Shown here one piece after another: positions 45,807 to 56,880 of a DNA stretch of 64,000 bases. Source of the DNA: Argentina anserina (taxonomy: Eukaryota; Streptophyta; Magnoliopsida; Rosales; Rosaceae). Position 1 is the stretch's first letter; the number at the start of each line of letters is the position of its first letter. The DNA lies in contig NC_065878.1 in NCBI RefSeq assembly GCF_933775445.1, positions 11,853,395 to 11,917,394 of the forward strand, in the 5' to 3' direction. Under the pieces are notes generated by a model that ran no database searches, was not told the DNA's origin, and saw only the letters and a program-made list of their open reading frames with translations. Both the position numbers and the translations under genes were made by a program.

Positions 45807-46700
45807 ATGGGTTCTGGAGATGAAGCTGAGAGTTCTCAGATCAGTGATGTTCCGAAATTTGAAGTATCTGTCAAGAGTTCTAACAGTGGTTCCTTTGGAG
45901 GAACCAAACTTAATGGGACTAATTTTCGTAAATGGAAGAGACTTATGACAGCTCATCTTTGAGGAATGCACAAGATGGGGTATGTAATCGGAGTAACTAC
46001 GGCTCCTAGTGGGACGACGATGATGGTCTTGTGATGTCAGTCTTGTGGAAAGCTATGAATGATGAGATAGTTGATTTGGTGGAGGCATGTGACACTGCGC
46101 AGGCAATATGGCAGACACTGGAAAGCTTATATACTAATGACTCTGATTTCATACAGGTTCATGAGTTAATGTGCACAGCTTTGGCAATGCAATAGGATGG
46201 ACAACCGGTAGCGCAATATTTTACCAAACTAAAAAGTATCTGGGCTGAGATTGATATGAAACGTCCTTGCATGATCAAGAATCAGGCGGATATTGTTTGG
46301 TACCAACACGAGAAGGAGCTTGAGCGAGTTCACCACTTTCTGAAAGACTTGATGCAAAGCATAACTGTGCGAAAGGGGAATTGCTCAGAAACACCGAACC
46401 CCCTAACCTAATTATAGCTTTCACATATATCCATAAGGATGAATCTCAACATGAGAGTCTTCATCAGACACAAGTTGAAGTTTACAGCCTTACTGTTCGT
46501 GCTAGATCTCCAGCACCACCCCTCCAGCAGGCCACTTCAGCTCCTCTTTATCAACAAGGATCACCACCAGGCTTCGGGAATCAGCCACGCCCTCCTTGCT
46601 CTTATTGTCGTGATACTAACCATTCTCATGCGACCTGTTAGAAGCTGTATCCACACCTTCCGCCTAAGAGGCCTAGTTATCGTCCTAAGGCGAAAGCAGC
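45807..46700 (+). pseudogene. copia B gag, with stops
   Basis: It starts MGSGDEAESSQISDVPKFEV at ATG 45807 and stops at TGA 45960-45962. It carries a further deletion near 46005 and a TAG near 46193. The zinc knuckle is present at about 46595-46640 (CSYCRDTNHSHATC) and is followed by a TAG. Confidence 0.85.
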
Positions 46701-46809
46701 GATTCAATTCATCCATGAACCATATGTCTACGGTGTGGTTGGACATAATCATCACACAGCATGAGGAGCAATACCTACCGTATCCATAGCTGGTCGTGGT
46801 AAAATTGGT

Positions 46810-47388
46810 ATGGCTTTAAATATTTCTAACTTTGTTGGTTTTGATACATGGATTATTGATTCTGGTGTGTCTGATCATATGACTTACGACAAATCTTATT
46901 TTACCGTATTGTCTCCTCCACCAGTAGCCTATGTTACTAATGCTAATGGTGAGGCCTTCCCCGTATTAGGGAAAGGGTCAGTTCGTATTACTCCCATAAT
47001 AGAGCTTCACAATGTGTTTTATGTACCTGTTTTATCTCATCATTTGATCTATGTTCCCCAATTGAACACTGATGCTAAGTGTTCTGTGATATTTTTTCCT
47101 ATGTATGTGATATTTCAGGATCTTCTCACCGGGGAGTTAATTGGTCGGTGGTATCTGATGGGCCGGTTGTTTCATCTGGATCAGACATATGCGGGGGAGA
47201 AACCACGGGCACAGTCTCAAACCGCTTTCATCTCCACTTCTGACAAGCTAAGTGAAGTTTGGTTATGGCATTGTCGCTTAGGGCATCCATCTTTTAGTGT
47301 TATGAAAAAATCTATGCCTACTTTGTTTATTAATATGGATGAGTCACTTTTACGTTGTCAGATATGTGTTTTGGGCAAAAGTCATTGA
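46810..47388 (+). CDS. copia B protease and pre-integrase region, open
   Basis: A 192-codon open stretch of pol. The aspartic protease active site is DSG in TWIIDSGVSDHMT, the segment deleted in copia A. The pre-integrase zinc-binding motif follows (WHCRLGHPSF ... CQICVLGKSH). It ends at a TGA (47386-47388) replacing an Arg codon (CGA in copia A), so only one base separates it from the next block. The protease matures the gag-pol polyprotein. Confidence 0.85.
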   Translation: MALNISNFVGFDTWIIDSGVSDHMTYDKSYFTVLSPPPVAYVTNANGEAFPVLGKGSVRITPIIELHNVFYVPVLSHHLIYVPQLNTDAKCSVIFFPMYVIFQDLLTGELIGRWYLMGRLFHLDQTYAGEKPRAQSQTAFISTSDKLSEVWLWHCRLGHPSFSVMKKSMPTLFINMDESLLRCQICVLGKSH

Positions 47389-48186
47389 TTTACCTATTCT
47401 CCTAGTAATTCTAATAAAAGTCTTCTTCCTTTTGAATTAATTCATTCTGATGTTTGGGGACCCTCCAAAGAGTCTACTGTGTCAGGGGTGCGGTATTATG
47501 TGTCATTTATTGATGATTGCCCCCGTCTTTCGTGGATTGTTCTCCTCAAAACTAAAGATGAGGTTTTTCCGGCTTTTCAAACCTTCTATACCACTGTTCA
47601 AACCCAATATAATACCATAATTAGAGTTCTTCGTTCTGATAATGGGGGGGGGGAGTATGTGAATCATGTCTTTCAGGAGTTCTTTAACACGCACGAAATT
47701 GTTCATCAAACAACGTGTCCTTACATACCTGAGCATATTGGAGTTTCTGAAAGGAAAAATCGTCATTTATTTGATATGGCTCGGTGTATTCTTTTTAGTG
47801 CCCATATGCCTAAGTACCTTTGGGGTGATGCTGTCATCACTTCCGCCCACCTCAATAATCGTCTTCCCTCTCGTGTCCTTCAGGGAAAAGTTCCCTATGA
47901 GGTGTTTGTATCTCATGTCCCATTACCCTCTTTTCATAATCTTTCTGCCCGTGTTTTCGGTTGTATTACTTTTGTCTATCTTCCCAAACATCAGCGGTCT
48001 AAATTGGATACCCGGGCAGTTAAATGTGTGTTTATTAGGTATAGAGGTCATCAGAAAGGGTACCGATGCTATCATCCACCTACCAAGAAGTACTATGTCA
48101 CTATGGATGTTACTTTCTTTGAGGAGATGAGCTATTTTGCCTCTTCTGCTACTGCTCTTCAGGGGGAGAATTCATATTTTGAATAG
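47389..48186 (+). CDS. copia B integrase core, open
   Basis: The same frame continues after the TGA. The open part with ATG is 47479-48186 (235 codons). DDE-type integrase: first Asp in YVSFIDD, second Asp in RSDNGGGEY, Glu in GVSERKNRH. It is followed by the conserved VPYEV, ARVFGC and KCVFI segments. Integrase inserts element DNA into the host chromosome. It ends at TAG 48184-48186. Confidence 0.85.
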   Translation, partial: FTYSPSNSNKSLLPFELIHSDVWGPSKESTVSGVRYYVSFIDDCPRLSWIVLLKTKDEVFPAFQTFYTTVQTQYNTIIRVLRSDNGGGEYVNHVFQEFFNTHEIVHQTTCPYIPEHIGVSERKNRHLFDMARCILFSAHMPKYLWGDAVITSAHLNNRLPSRVLQGKVPYEVFVSHVPLPSFHNLSARVFGCITFVYLPKHQRSKLDTRAVKCVFIRYRGHQKGYRCYHPPTKKYYVTMDVTFFEEMSYFASSATALQGENSYFE

Positions 48187-50155
48187 CTGTATCATGGAGA
48201 GGGGGAGACATGTAAGCCAGTTGATATAGTGACAGGTTCAATTGAGATTACCAATGTGTCAGCCACACATGTACCACCGGATGATTCCGGTGGTGGAGTC
48301 ACTCCAGAGATTCAGGTACCAGAAAATGACAACACAACTGCCCCTCATGTCTCCCGTACTACTGTTTCTACACCTGACCAATGCTCCCATGGTACGGAAG
48401 ATCACTCATCTGAGGTTAGTCCTCCTATTATGGCTAATACTAGTGAGGCTAATAATAGACAATATGTCTTGCCAAATAGGTCTACTCGGGGTCAGCCCAC
48501 AAAAATGTATGAACCTACCCTTCAGGCTAAAGCTAAGTATCTTGTGGCAAATTTCATGTCTAGCAAAAGGTTGTCTAAGTCATATGAATCATTTATGAAT
48601 CAAATATCTACTGTATTAGTACCTAAAAAAGTGCAGGATGCATTGAGAGATCCAAAATGGAGGAAAACAATAGAGGAAGAGATGGAAGCATTACAAAAGA
48701 ACAATACTGGGAGCTTGTATCGCCACCTCATGGCAAGAAGACTATGGGATGTCGTTGGGTGTTTACAGTGAAGCATAATCCAGATGGGTAAGTTAGCTGG
48801 TATAAAGCACGTCTAGTAGCAAAAGGGTTTACTCAAACATATGGCATAGACTATGATGAGACATTTACACATGTTGCAAAGATAAACACTATTCGGGTAT
48901 TGTTCTATTTTGCTGCTAGCTTAAACTGGGCACTCAGACAGTTTGATTTTAAGAATGCATTCCTTCATGAAGAACTTACAGAGGAAGTGTACATGGATCT
49001 TCCACTTGGATATATGGTCGCTTCTCCAAGTAACTTTGTATGCATATTGAGAAAGTCTTTGTATAGTTTTAAACAGTCACTCGTGCTTGGTTTGGAAGAT
49101 TCTCACAATTCATGAGGAAAATTAGCTACAAACAGAGTAATTCAGACCACACATTATTTCTCAGACATCAACAAAGGAAGGTAGCAACTCTAATTATATA
49201 TGTTGATGATATGGTAGTCACTGGGAATGATACGGTTGAGGTGGATAGATTACAGAAATAGCTAGCCACAGAGTTTGAGATGAAGGACCTAGGTACACTC
49301 AAGTACTTCTTGGGCATTGAGGTAGCCCGAAGAAGTGATGGTATCTATTTGTGTCAGATGAAGTACATCCTTGATCTACTAACAGAGACAGGTATGTTGG
49401 ATTGCACTCCCATTGATACTCCTATTGAGCAGAACCATCGGTTAGCATAGTATTCAGATCAACTGCCTGCTGACAAACCTCGTTACAAAGGCTAGTTGGA
49501 CGCCTGATTTATTTATCACATACCAGACCAGATGTTGCGTATGCAGTAAGTGTAGTGAGTCAGTTCATGCATATCCCAGTGTGGACCACATGGATGCTGT
49601 TGTAAGGATTTTAAGGTACTTAAAGTTAGCTCCAGAGAGAGGAATAATGTTCTCTAATCACAATAATATCTTTGCGGTTTGTGGTTTCACAGATGCAGAC
49701 TGGGCTGGTAATATTACAGATCGGAGATCCACATCATGGTATTTTACCTTTGTTTGGGGTAATCTTGTTGCATGGAAGAGTAAGAAATAAAAGGTGGTAG
49801 CTCGATCTAGTGCTGAGGCAAAATACAGAGGTATGGCTCGGGAGTGTGCGAATTGTTATGGCTGAGAAATTTACTACAAGATTTGGGCATTAAGCCTGAG
49901 TCTGCTATGCAGCTATACTGTGACAACAAGGCAGCTATTGATATTTCACATAATCATGTGCAACATGATTGTACAAAACATGTGAAGGTTGATTGTCACT
50001 TTATAAAAGAGAAGCTAGATGCGAAGATCATCAGTTTTCCTTTTATTCATACAGAAGAAAAACTTCCCGATATGCTCACAAAATGAGTGTCTAAGAAGGC
50101 TTTTTATGACTCACTTAGCAAGTTAGGCATAATTGATGTGTATGTGCCAACTTGA
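48187..50155 (+). pseudogene. copia B RT-RNase H, multiply broken
   Basis: 48229-48771 leads into RT (WRKTIEEEMEALQKNN) and shifts frame near 48705. The next parts are at 48780-49115 (FDFKNAFLHEELTEEVYMDL), a shifted piece with YVDDMVVTGND at about 49200-49240, a TAG near 49258, another stop near 49448, then RNase H (TDADWAGN at 49693, YCDNKAAIDISH at 49917) with stops at about 49788 and 49863. It ends near TGA 50153. Confidence 0.88.
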
Positions 50156-50162
50156 GAGAGAG

Positions 50163-50298
50163 TATTAGCGTGATTAGAGGAGTAAATCACGGGCGTGTTT
50201 TCCTCCGTGATTTGAGGGAGTAATAGTAATCTAAGTTGATTATATATGTAGAACAAATCAAGTGTAATATATCAATTCAATCTATATTCATTTCATCT
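50163..50298 (+). repeat. 3' LTR of copia B (136 bp)
   Basis: It follows the tract GAGAGAGAG. It starts TATTAGCGTG (the usual TG is mutated to TA) and is otherwise collinear with the 5' LTR. Confidence 0.93.
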
Positions 50299-50303
50299 GC
50301 AAC

Positions 50304-50595
50304 ACGAGAGCGAAAAAAAACATCCTATGGGAGTTCCCTGTCATCGCCAATCAATTTGTTACGTTAACTATGAACTTGTGAAAACATATCCATAATGAAG
50401 AAATCCTCAATTCTTCATGAATCTTAGCTGAATTCGAAGACACTTCAAATATACAATTCAAACATATCCATAACATATCGTACATTTGTACCTAGAATTC
50501 GAAGTTATTACCTAATCCTATTATATTGAAGAAGGGGCTAGCTAAGTATCGATCGATGAACATTGGCCTAACTACTCTTGTCCGGCACCCAAAGT
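50304..50595. other. Spacer
   Basis: No gene seen. The missing half of the hybrid proline-rich pseudogene is not found here. Confidence 0.4.
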
Positions 50596-50813
50596 TTTTT
50601 TTTTATGGCCAAACCAGCACCTTTTTTATTTTATTTATTTATTTATTTGTTTATTTAACAAATGAGGAAGACAAACAAACCTAACCTCCTATGTCTGATA
50701 CACTCCAACATAGAGAATAAGAAAAAACTCAATCCGGCATGTGTACATCCACAGATATAAAACCAGAGATAAAAAAAACCCCTAGCAAATAGCAACTCTC
50801 ATTCAAGAAACCC

Positions 50814-51833
50814 TTAATTAAAAGACGGGATGAAACTGGTAGTATGGACAGACAGTTGTGAGATACCAAGAATAGAGAAAATAGACATATCATGATGCTT
50901 CTTGTAAGGATGGAAAAAATACAGAGCAGACTCTTTGAACAATTTCAAAAGATGACGTTGGGCTTTCAACACATTAAAAATCTTCCATTCAAAACGCCCA
51001 ACATTCCTTGTGATCCAAATAAACCAAATTAGATTATAGGAGACTAGAAACCAAAGTCGACGTTTAGGTTTCGGGAAAGCTGAAACACCAACACCATCAA
51101 ACACTTCATCAAGGGTACCCCAAGAGAATGAATGAGAAAATATAAGACAAACCAATTTCCATAAAGCCACAATTTTATAACAATGCAAAAGAAGATGTGT
51201 ACCCGATTCCGCATGACTTCCACAAAAAGAGCAACGAGTTGGAAGTGAAAATCCTCCCCGTTGTAAAACATCATTAGTTAGTAAACGCCCATGAAGAGCC
51301 TTCCAAACAACAAGAGTTTTGTGGGGTTGAATTGCTTTACTCCAGATCACTTTACCCCAATCTTTATGCTCACCATGATTTGAGAAGAAAACAAAAGCTT
51401 CTTTTACTGTCAGAATTCTTGAGGAGGAGTGTGACCATAAAAGAGAGTCAGATGTGTGTCTGTATTAGGCAAAGCAATGCGCTAAATTTTTTTCTGCTAC
51501 TTGAGGGAATGAAGAAATATAATATATTGGGAGAACCCAATGAGAATCAACAATAACATCATTCACCTTAGCATGAAGTGGAATAGAGCCACTTACTCCA
51601 ACACTAGTAACAAGAGGCTCACCCAACCAATTATCTTGCCAAAAAGATATCCTCTTACCATCACCAACACTCCAATGCAAAGAATTTAAAAACATTTTTG
51701 GCCAAACTTTTTTGAGACCCAACCAAACTGAAAATCTATTGTAAGACTTTATAGGTTGGAAATCATCTTTTAAAAAACGAGCTCTAAGCAAAGTAAAAGC
51801 TGGAGAGGAAGAAGAGAGCATCTCTCAACATCT
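50814..51833 (-). pseudogene. LINE ORF2: C-terminal zinc-binding region (zf-RVT) remnant
   Basis: 51350-50814 is open (178 codons): the VVWKALHGRLLTNDVLQRGG start is typical, followed by CSFCGSHAESGTHLLLHC, a C-X2-C-X6-H-X4-H-X-C zinc-binding motif, then WFLVSYNLIWFIWITRN and the element end. A second open piece lies at 51821-51465 (SVGDGKRISFWQDNWLGEPL). Frameshifts divide them. Confidence 0.85.
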
Positions 51834-52104
51834 CTTTATTAGAAGAGCACGATTTGCCTCAAATAGATCACGTAACCTCAAATCTCCTTCCTCTTTGGGT
51901 TTACATCAGTGCCTCCAAGTAACAAGAAGCATGCCTATTTTCAAGCTATAAACCAAAATGCCTTGAAGGTCATGAAGTAAACTAGCCGGTCACTCATAAA
52001 TCTGAAAACTATAAACCAAAATGCCTTGAATCACTGATTGAATAAGTTAGCCTACCCGCTTGCGACAAAAGAGAACTTTTCCAAGAGGACAACTTGCATC
52101 TCAC

Positions 52105-52990
52105 TCAATCTTCAATGGCCTGAAAATACACCATCTTGGGACGTCCCAGGAAAATCGGAACCCCAAGGTATGTGAATGGAAAAGACCCCTGCTTGACACC
52201 CACAATTTTCCGGATAACAAAGCGTCTACGATGAGCATATTTCCCATTGAACACAAGAGATTTAGACTTATTTACTCTTTGCCCTGAATTCAAGTCATAT
52301 TCCTCCATAAACTTCATTAGATTCTTCAAATATCTCTTGGTACCCCGCATAAAAACCATAATGTTATCTGCAAATAGAACATGCGATGGTGGAGTAATAC
52401 CAAGAGGAGCAGACAGTAAATCAATAAGTCTATCCTCAGCCAGCTTAGTGAGACATCTACTTAAAACCTCTTCCGCAAGACAAAAGAGAATAGGTGACAA
52501 AGGATCTCCTTGACGAACACTACGAGAATACGGAACAAATTCTTCCATCTTACCATTAACAAAAATTGATAAGTGTGCAGACCCCAAAATTGATTTAATC
52601 CAGTCACAAAAAGGATCTGAAAAACTAAAAGTCTGCAAAACCCGAAGTAGGAAACCACAATCAAGCGTGTGAAATGCCTTTTGCACATCAAACTTAATTG
52701 CAATGTCACCACCCTTACGATCCAGGAGGTTAATGCATTCTAAAGTCAATATAATGGGGTATGTAATAGTGCGGACTTTAAGAAAAGCACTTTGTTGGGT
52801 GAAATAATCCGAGTAGCAATACTTCCCAAACGGTCAGCTAAAATCTTTGTGATAAGCTTGAAAATAAAATTCGCCATAGCAATAGGACGCAACTGCATTA
52901 CAGTGTCTGCTCCAGGGACTTTAGGAATCAAGATCATTAAATTGGAATTGAAGTGGGGGAGAATGTATCCAGTATTAAAAAAACTCTGAA
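52105..52990 (-). pseudogene. LINE ORF2: reverse transcriptase remnant
   Basis: From 52937 down: LIPKVPGADTVMQLRPIAMA, then a frame break near 52750, then the palm (KFDVQKAFHTLDCGFLLRVL; GVRQGDPLSPILFCL-like SVRQGDPLSPILFCLAEEVL). The catalytic box reads FADN where active copies have FADD, so a metal-binding Asp is lost. The thumb follows to TYLGVPIFLGRP. Confidence 0.9.
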
Positions 52991-53120
52991 CAGCTTGGAC
53001 TACCTCTGCACCAACAACTGACTGTTTAAGATGTCAGACCTTAACCATTGCATGGAAGAAAAAAGAGTTTCGGTCACCTTCAGTAAGCCATTTTATCTTT
53101 GATTTATCACATAAAAAATT

Positions 53121-53995
53121 CTATTGAAGCAAAAGAGCCTCATGAACTTGAGCACTGGCAACACTCTCTCTGGAAAGCAAGTAATCAGAAGGACCCAAGC
53201 TAGCAATTTCCCGCTGAATTATATGCAAATCATCAAATGACTTCTCCACCATTATGTTTACATCTCCAAACTCAGCTTTATTCCAAACCCGAATCCGTTG
53301 TTTAAGAGTCCGCAGCTTAGAAGCCAAAACAAACATTGGATTACCATAAATATGAGAACCCTACCAAACCTCCTTCACCAAAGAAAGAAAACTTGGATGA
53401 TCTAGCCACATGCGATGGAACTGAAATGGTGATCTTTGGTTAGGTATAAGCTTTGATAAGGACACTAAAAGAGGACAATGATCTGAGAAAAAATGAGGAA
53501 GAGTAGTGCACTCTAAATTGCGCCAAACATCCATCTAAGAAAAATTACTAAGACACCGATCAAGCCTCATTTCAACACTTGCACCAACACCCCTTCTATT
53601 CGTCCAGGTATAAGACAATCTTTTAGTAGGAAGATGAACCAACTCACAATTAGTTGACATGTCCTGAAAGTCTGAACATGAAACGACATTGGGAAGAACT
53701 CCACCTTGTTTTTCATGAGCACCCAGGACACAATTAAAGTTGCCCAACACTATCCAGGGTCCCTGAACAAATGCATTTTTAACATGAAGCAGATCATTCC
53801 AAAGCCGGCGACGCTCTGTTACCGTAATTCTTGCATAAACCCAAGTCAAAATACAATTAACATTGTCCAAAGTGCAAGAAATTGTGAGTTGTTGGTCTGT
53901 AGCTAGTAGCACAGTAGGTTGAATAGCTTGATCACATAAGAGCCAGATAGTTAGAGGTTGGTCCCCCCTGTCATTCACAACTGATGGAAACATCT
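53121..53995 (-). pseudogene. LINE ORF2: AP-type endonuclease remnant
   Basis: 53993-53535: CILTWVYARITVTERRRLWN and IVLGNFNCVLGAHEKQGG (active copies have GDFN; here Asp to Asn). LSYTWTNRR follows, and near 53480 on the same strand SDHCPL, the catalytic His motif. The frame is broken at 53535. 53336-53121 holds the linker to RT (LRTLKQRIRVWNKAEFGDV). This enzyme would nick target DNA to prime reverse transcription. Confidence 0.88.
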
Positions 53996-54149
53996 TTAAA
54001 GAATGTCAAAATGAAGATTTAAGTGAACTTAAATTAATAAAAGGTTTAGAAATACCAATAATAACAGATTTTGTATTTGAGAACCATTATACTAAAGACT
54101 CGACGAGTGGGGGCGTTGCCCATACCCCGAGCATTCCAAAAAATGATCT

Positions 54150-55728
54150 TCATAGGTTGAGGCATGAGGTGGGAACCCTGCTATGGGCAGGGTAACAGTC
54201 CAAAGCTTGCTCTTGTAGTAAATTCTCACGCATTGTTTTTTGCTTCTTTTGCTGGGATCTAGAAAGAACAACAGTCATACATTCCTCCGGCTCCCGAACC
54301 ACAGTTGCATTGTCTTCTGTCCTCGTTGAGGGGGTGGGGAATGAGCCTTCAACATCATCTAAAGCCTCATTAGTAACCACCATTGAGTTCTCTACATCAA
54401 GGGTCTGAGCATTTGGCCCCTAGAACATTTGGTCTGCCAATTGCTCAATTAATTCATTAGTAGCCCCAACAATAGCCTCCTTAGCTAGCATGACAAACTG
54501 ATTTTCACTACTAGTAAAAGTACATGGCCTTGGAACCAAAGCTCTATCATCTTTAATAGTTTTCCCTTCATCAATGTCTCTCCTAGGAGTACATGGCCTT
54601 GGAACCAAAGCTCTATCATCTTTAATAGTTCTCCCTTCAACAATGTCTCTCCCATTGTCTTCAATAGTTCTTCCTTCATCAGTGTCTCTAGACTAAAAAT
54701 TTATCCCTTGATCAACTTGTGCTATCACTGTACATATTTTTGTACGTGATGGAACTGTACCATTAATTTCAGTTGGACTAACTGATGGTTGAGTCTCTAT
54801 ACTTTGATCATTTGAAACCTTCTCTTTTACTCTGTATTCTTGTCAGACCTTTGGTTTCGAAATCGGCTTCTCAGAATGACGAGGCTTTGGATCACCTTGT
54901 AATTGTTTACAATGATCGGCCATATGTCCAGCCATACCACAGTGAGTGCATATATTCTCATAAACAATCTCAATAGGAAAACAATGTGCCTCACGCTCGA
55001 CCATGAGCGAAGATGGCAGTTTGTTTGCAAGATCAACATCTATAGCATACGAGCATAATAACCGAACTCACGCTCCTTGGTATCCTTGTCCAATTGCAAG
55101 ACCGTACCCACTCCATGCGCAATATCCATGAGATTTCGAGGATGCCAGTAATCTAGGCTCAAACCATACATCGTGACCCAAAGTTGGGTATGTGTTTGTG
55201 GAAGGACATCCCCAGGGACAAAGTCAGGTTTCCATTGCGACAATCGGAGGTGACCATTAGGCAGAGTGCATATACCCCCCCCCCCCAAACTCTGCGTAAA
55301 TCATCCTCAGTGCCGAAGTGAATATCAAAGTAGCCTTTTCCGAGTGGAACTAAACGCCGTAGCGCTGATGGCTTCAATAAATCGGCAAGTAAACCCTTGA
55401 GAACAAATGTTTTCATTGGGACATAACCCTTACGCAATAACAACCTACCAATCAAATTGGTTGTGAAACTTTTCAGTTGCTCCTGGTAAAGAGCTTCATT
55501 GATCTTGATATAAGTCATGTCTATGCGTTTGACCGGAGCAGGCAATTGGCTTAGAGAGACCGAAGACTCAATTGAGTTGGAGAGAACAGAGGCAAAGGTT
55601 TTTGCTTTGGGAACATATTGAGGACGAGGAACCTCCTCCAGTGGACACAAGAAAACCCATGAACACGCGGCTGTACCTGCGCTCATCGCCGACATGGCAA
55701 CGTCGGTGGAAATCCTAGGATGTAGCAC
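54150..55728 (-). pseudogene. LINE ORF1: DUF4283-like and CCHC RNA-binding protein, broken
   Basis: 55728-55159 is open: basic N-terminus, then the DUF4283-type domain (LIGRLLLRKGYVPMKTFVLK, GKGYFDIHFGTEDDLRRVW). A run of Cs at 55275-55285 (G on the minus strand) is the likely frameshift site. The frame continues at 55288 (SQWKPDFVPGDVLPQTHTQL) and the CCHC knuckle is at about 54915-54960 (CTHCGMAGHMADHC). The C-terminal part contains a 69-bp tandem duplication. ORF1 protein binds LINE RNA. Confidence 0.85.
54520..54690. repeat. In-frame tandem duplication in LINE ORF1, period 69 bp
   Basis: Copies start at 54520 and 54589 (GTACATGGCCTTGGAACCAA in both), with a partial third to about 54690. 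69 bases are 23 codons, so the frame is kept. Confidence 0.9.
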
Positions 55729-55760
55729 TTTTACGACTCAAAGAAATTCGAGAGGACAAA

Positions 55761-56880
55761 GTTACTTAGTGATGCGGGGCGTCAGCCAAGAGATACTCAC
55801 AGCTAGAGATAGTCTGTCTCGCATCTCCAAAACCGCGTCTCATCTTCGTCTTCTTTCTTTCTCAGGCAGATCATCAAACAGGTGATGGGCGTCACTTGTG
55901 GCACACACACTCTCCCCTCCTTGTGAACTCAAGAGGTATCAAATTTCAGTATCAAGTGGGAGCTGATATGTCAACAACTGAAAATTGTGGAACAAGGTTA
56001 CTCAGTAAAAAGTATCCATGACTCATAGCCAGCAATCCTGCGACTAATGATACATGGAGAACAACCCGAAGAGGTTGGTGTAGAGTGTACTTCCACAATT
56101 CCGATCGTCAATTGAGACAGAGGCTCTTGCTGAATTAGAGATTGAGGTGCTTGTTGGCTATTTTGAGAAATGAGTGTTGGATGATCGCTTCAGAGATGCC
56201 AGAACCATATAAACCAACATGAGCCTCGCTCCATAAAGTCTATGCCAAAAGAGTTACTCCTGTTAGTGAAAGAAGAAAGATGTGATGCCTCTCGATGAAT
56301 TTATGTTCCGAAAGTTACGTACTCGATGAATTTATCTTCCGAATAAGAATCCATTCAAGTCTTCCATTTTATCACACTTGTAGTTATACGTAAGATCTGA
56401 TCAGTCATATATAAAGTAATTTTGACCTTGTGACTAAGGCCTTGCTTGACGTTTGTTGTTAAAGACTTGGAGCCATGTGCCTTTGGAGCTCATTTGACTG
56501 AACGTTGCAATCATCATCTTTAGAACTCCATATAATTGCACCAAGTTTACTATTATGCACATAAAAATGGAATCAAAATGATATCATCGACATTTGACGA
56601 GAAATTTTGACTTGAATGCGCGCGCATACAGTATTCAATTGAATATGGCTCGTCTACAGGTCGGGCTGGGTCTTAGTAAATTTATCGAAGTGTCGGGCCG
56701 GGTATTTTCACAAATATGAAGATCCAAACCCGCTTACCTAAAGCTGGTCTTGCGAGATTTTGCGAGCCGGGACTTGCCGGCTTGTATTAAAAAAAACATA
56801 ATACTCTAATTTAAGGGTTTGAAACAATAAAATAATTATTAGAAAACATTCTAAAAAAAGTCACAAATAAATTCTAGTGT
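55761..56880. other. Spacer and left flank of the tandem array
   Basis: No gene seen. At 56655-56790 GC-rich motifs (GTCGGGCTGGGTC, GTCGGGCCGGGTA, GCGAGCCGGGACTTGCCGG) resemble those to the right of the array. Confidence 0.45.

Larger units (their letters stand above)
44828..50298 (+). mobile_element. Ty1/copia LTR retrotransposon B
   Basis: Two 136-bp LTRs (44828-44963 and 50163-50298) enclose the element, flanked by a perfect target duplication GCAAC (44823-44827 and 50299-50303). Order: LTR, primer-binding site, GC-rich leader, gag, protease, pre-integrase motif, integrase, RT, RNase H, polypurine tract GAGAGAGAG, LTR. I count seven LTR differences (about 5 percent). Several stops and frameshifts in gag and RT make it non-autonomous, but protease and integrase remain open. 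Confidence 0.95.
50596..55760 (-). mobile_element. L1-type LINE, nearly full length, inactivated
   Basis: On the minus strand, reading from about 55760 down: 5' leader, ORF1 with DUF4283-like and CCHC parts (55728-54150), endonuclease (about 54000-53400), RT (about 52990-52105), zinc-binding C-terminal region (51830-50814), 3' UTR, and an A-rich end near 50596-50660 that includes an (AAAT)n run. Many frameshifts and stops split ORF2. I could not find a target duplication, so ends are approximate. Confidence 0.88.

Noticed and set aside
55761..56200. Target duplication for the LINE
   Set aside because: I could not find a copy of the sequence left of 50596 on this side, so the 5' end stays approximate.
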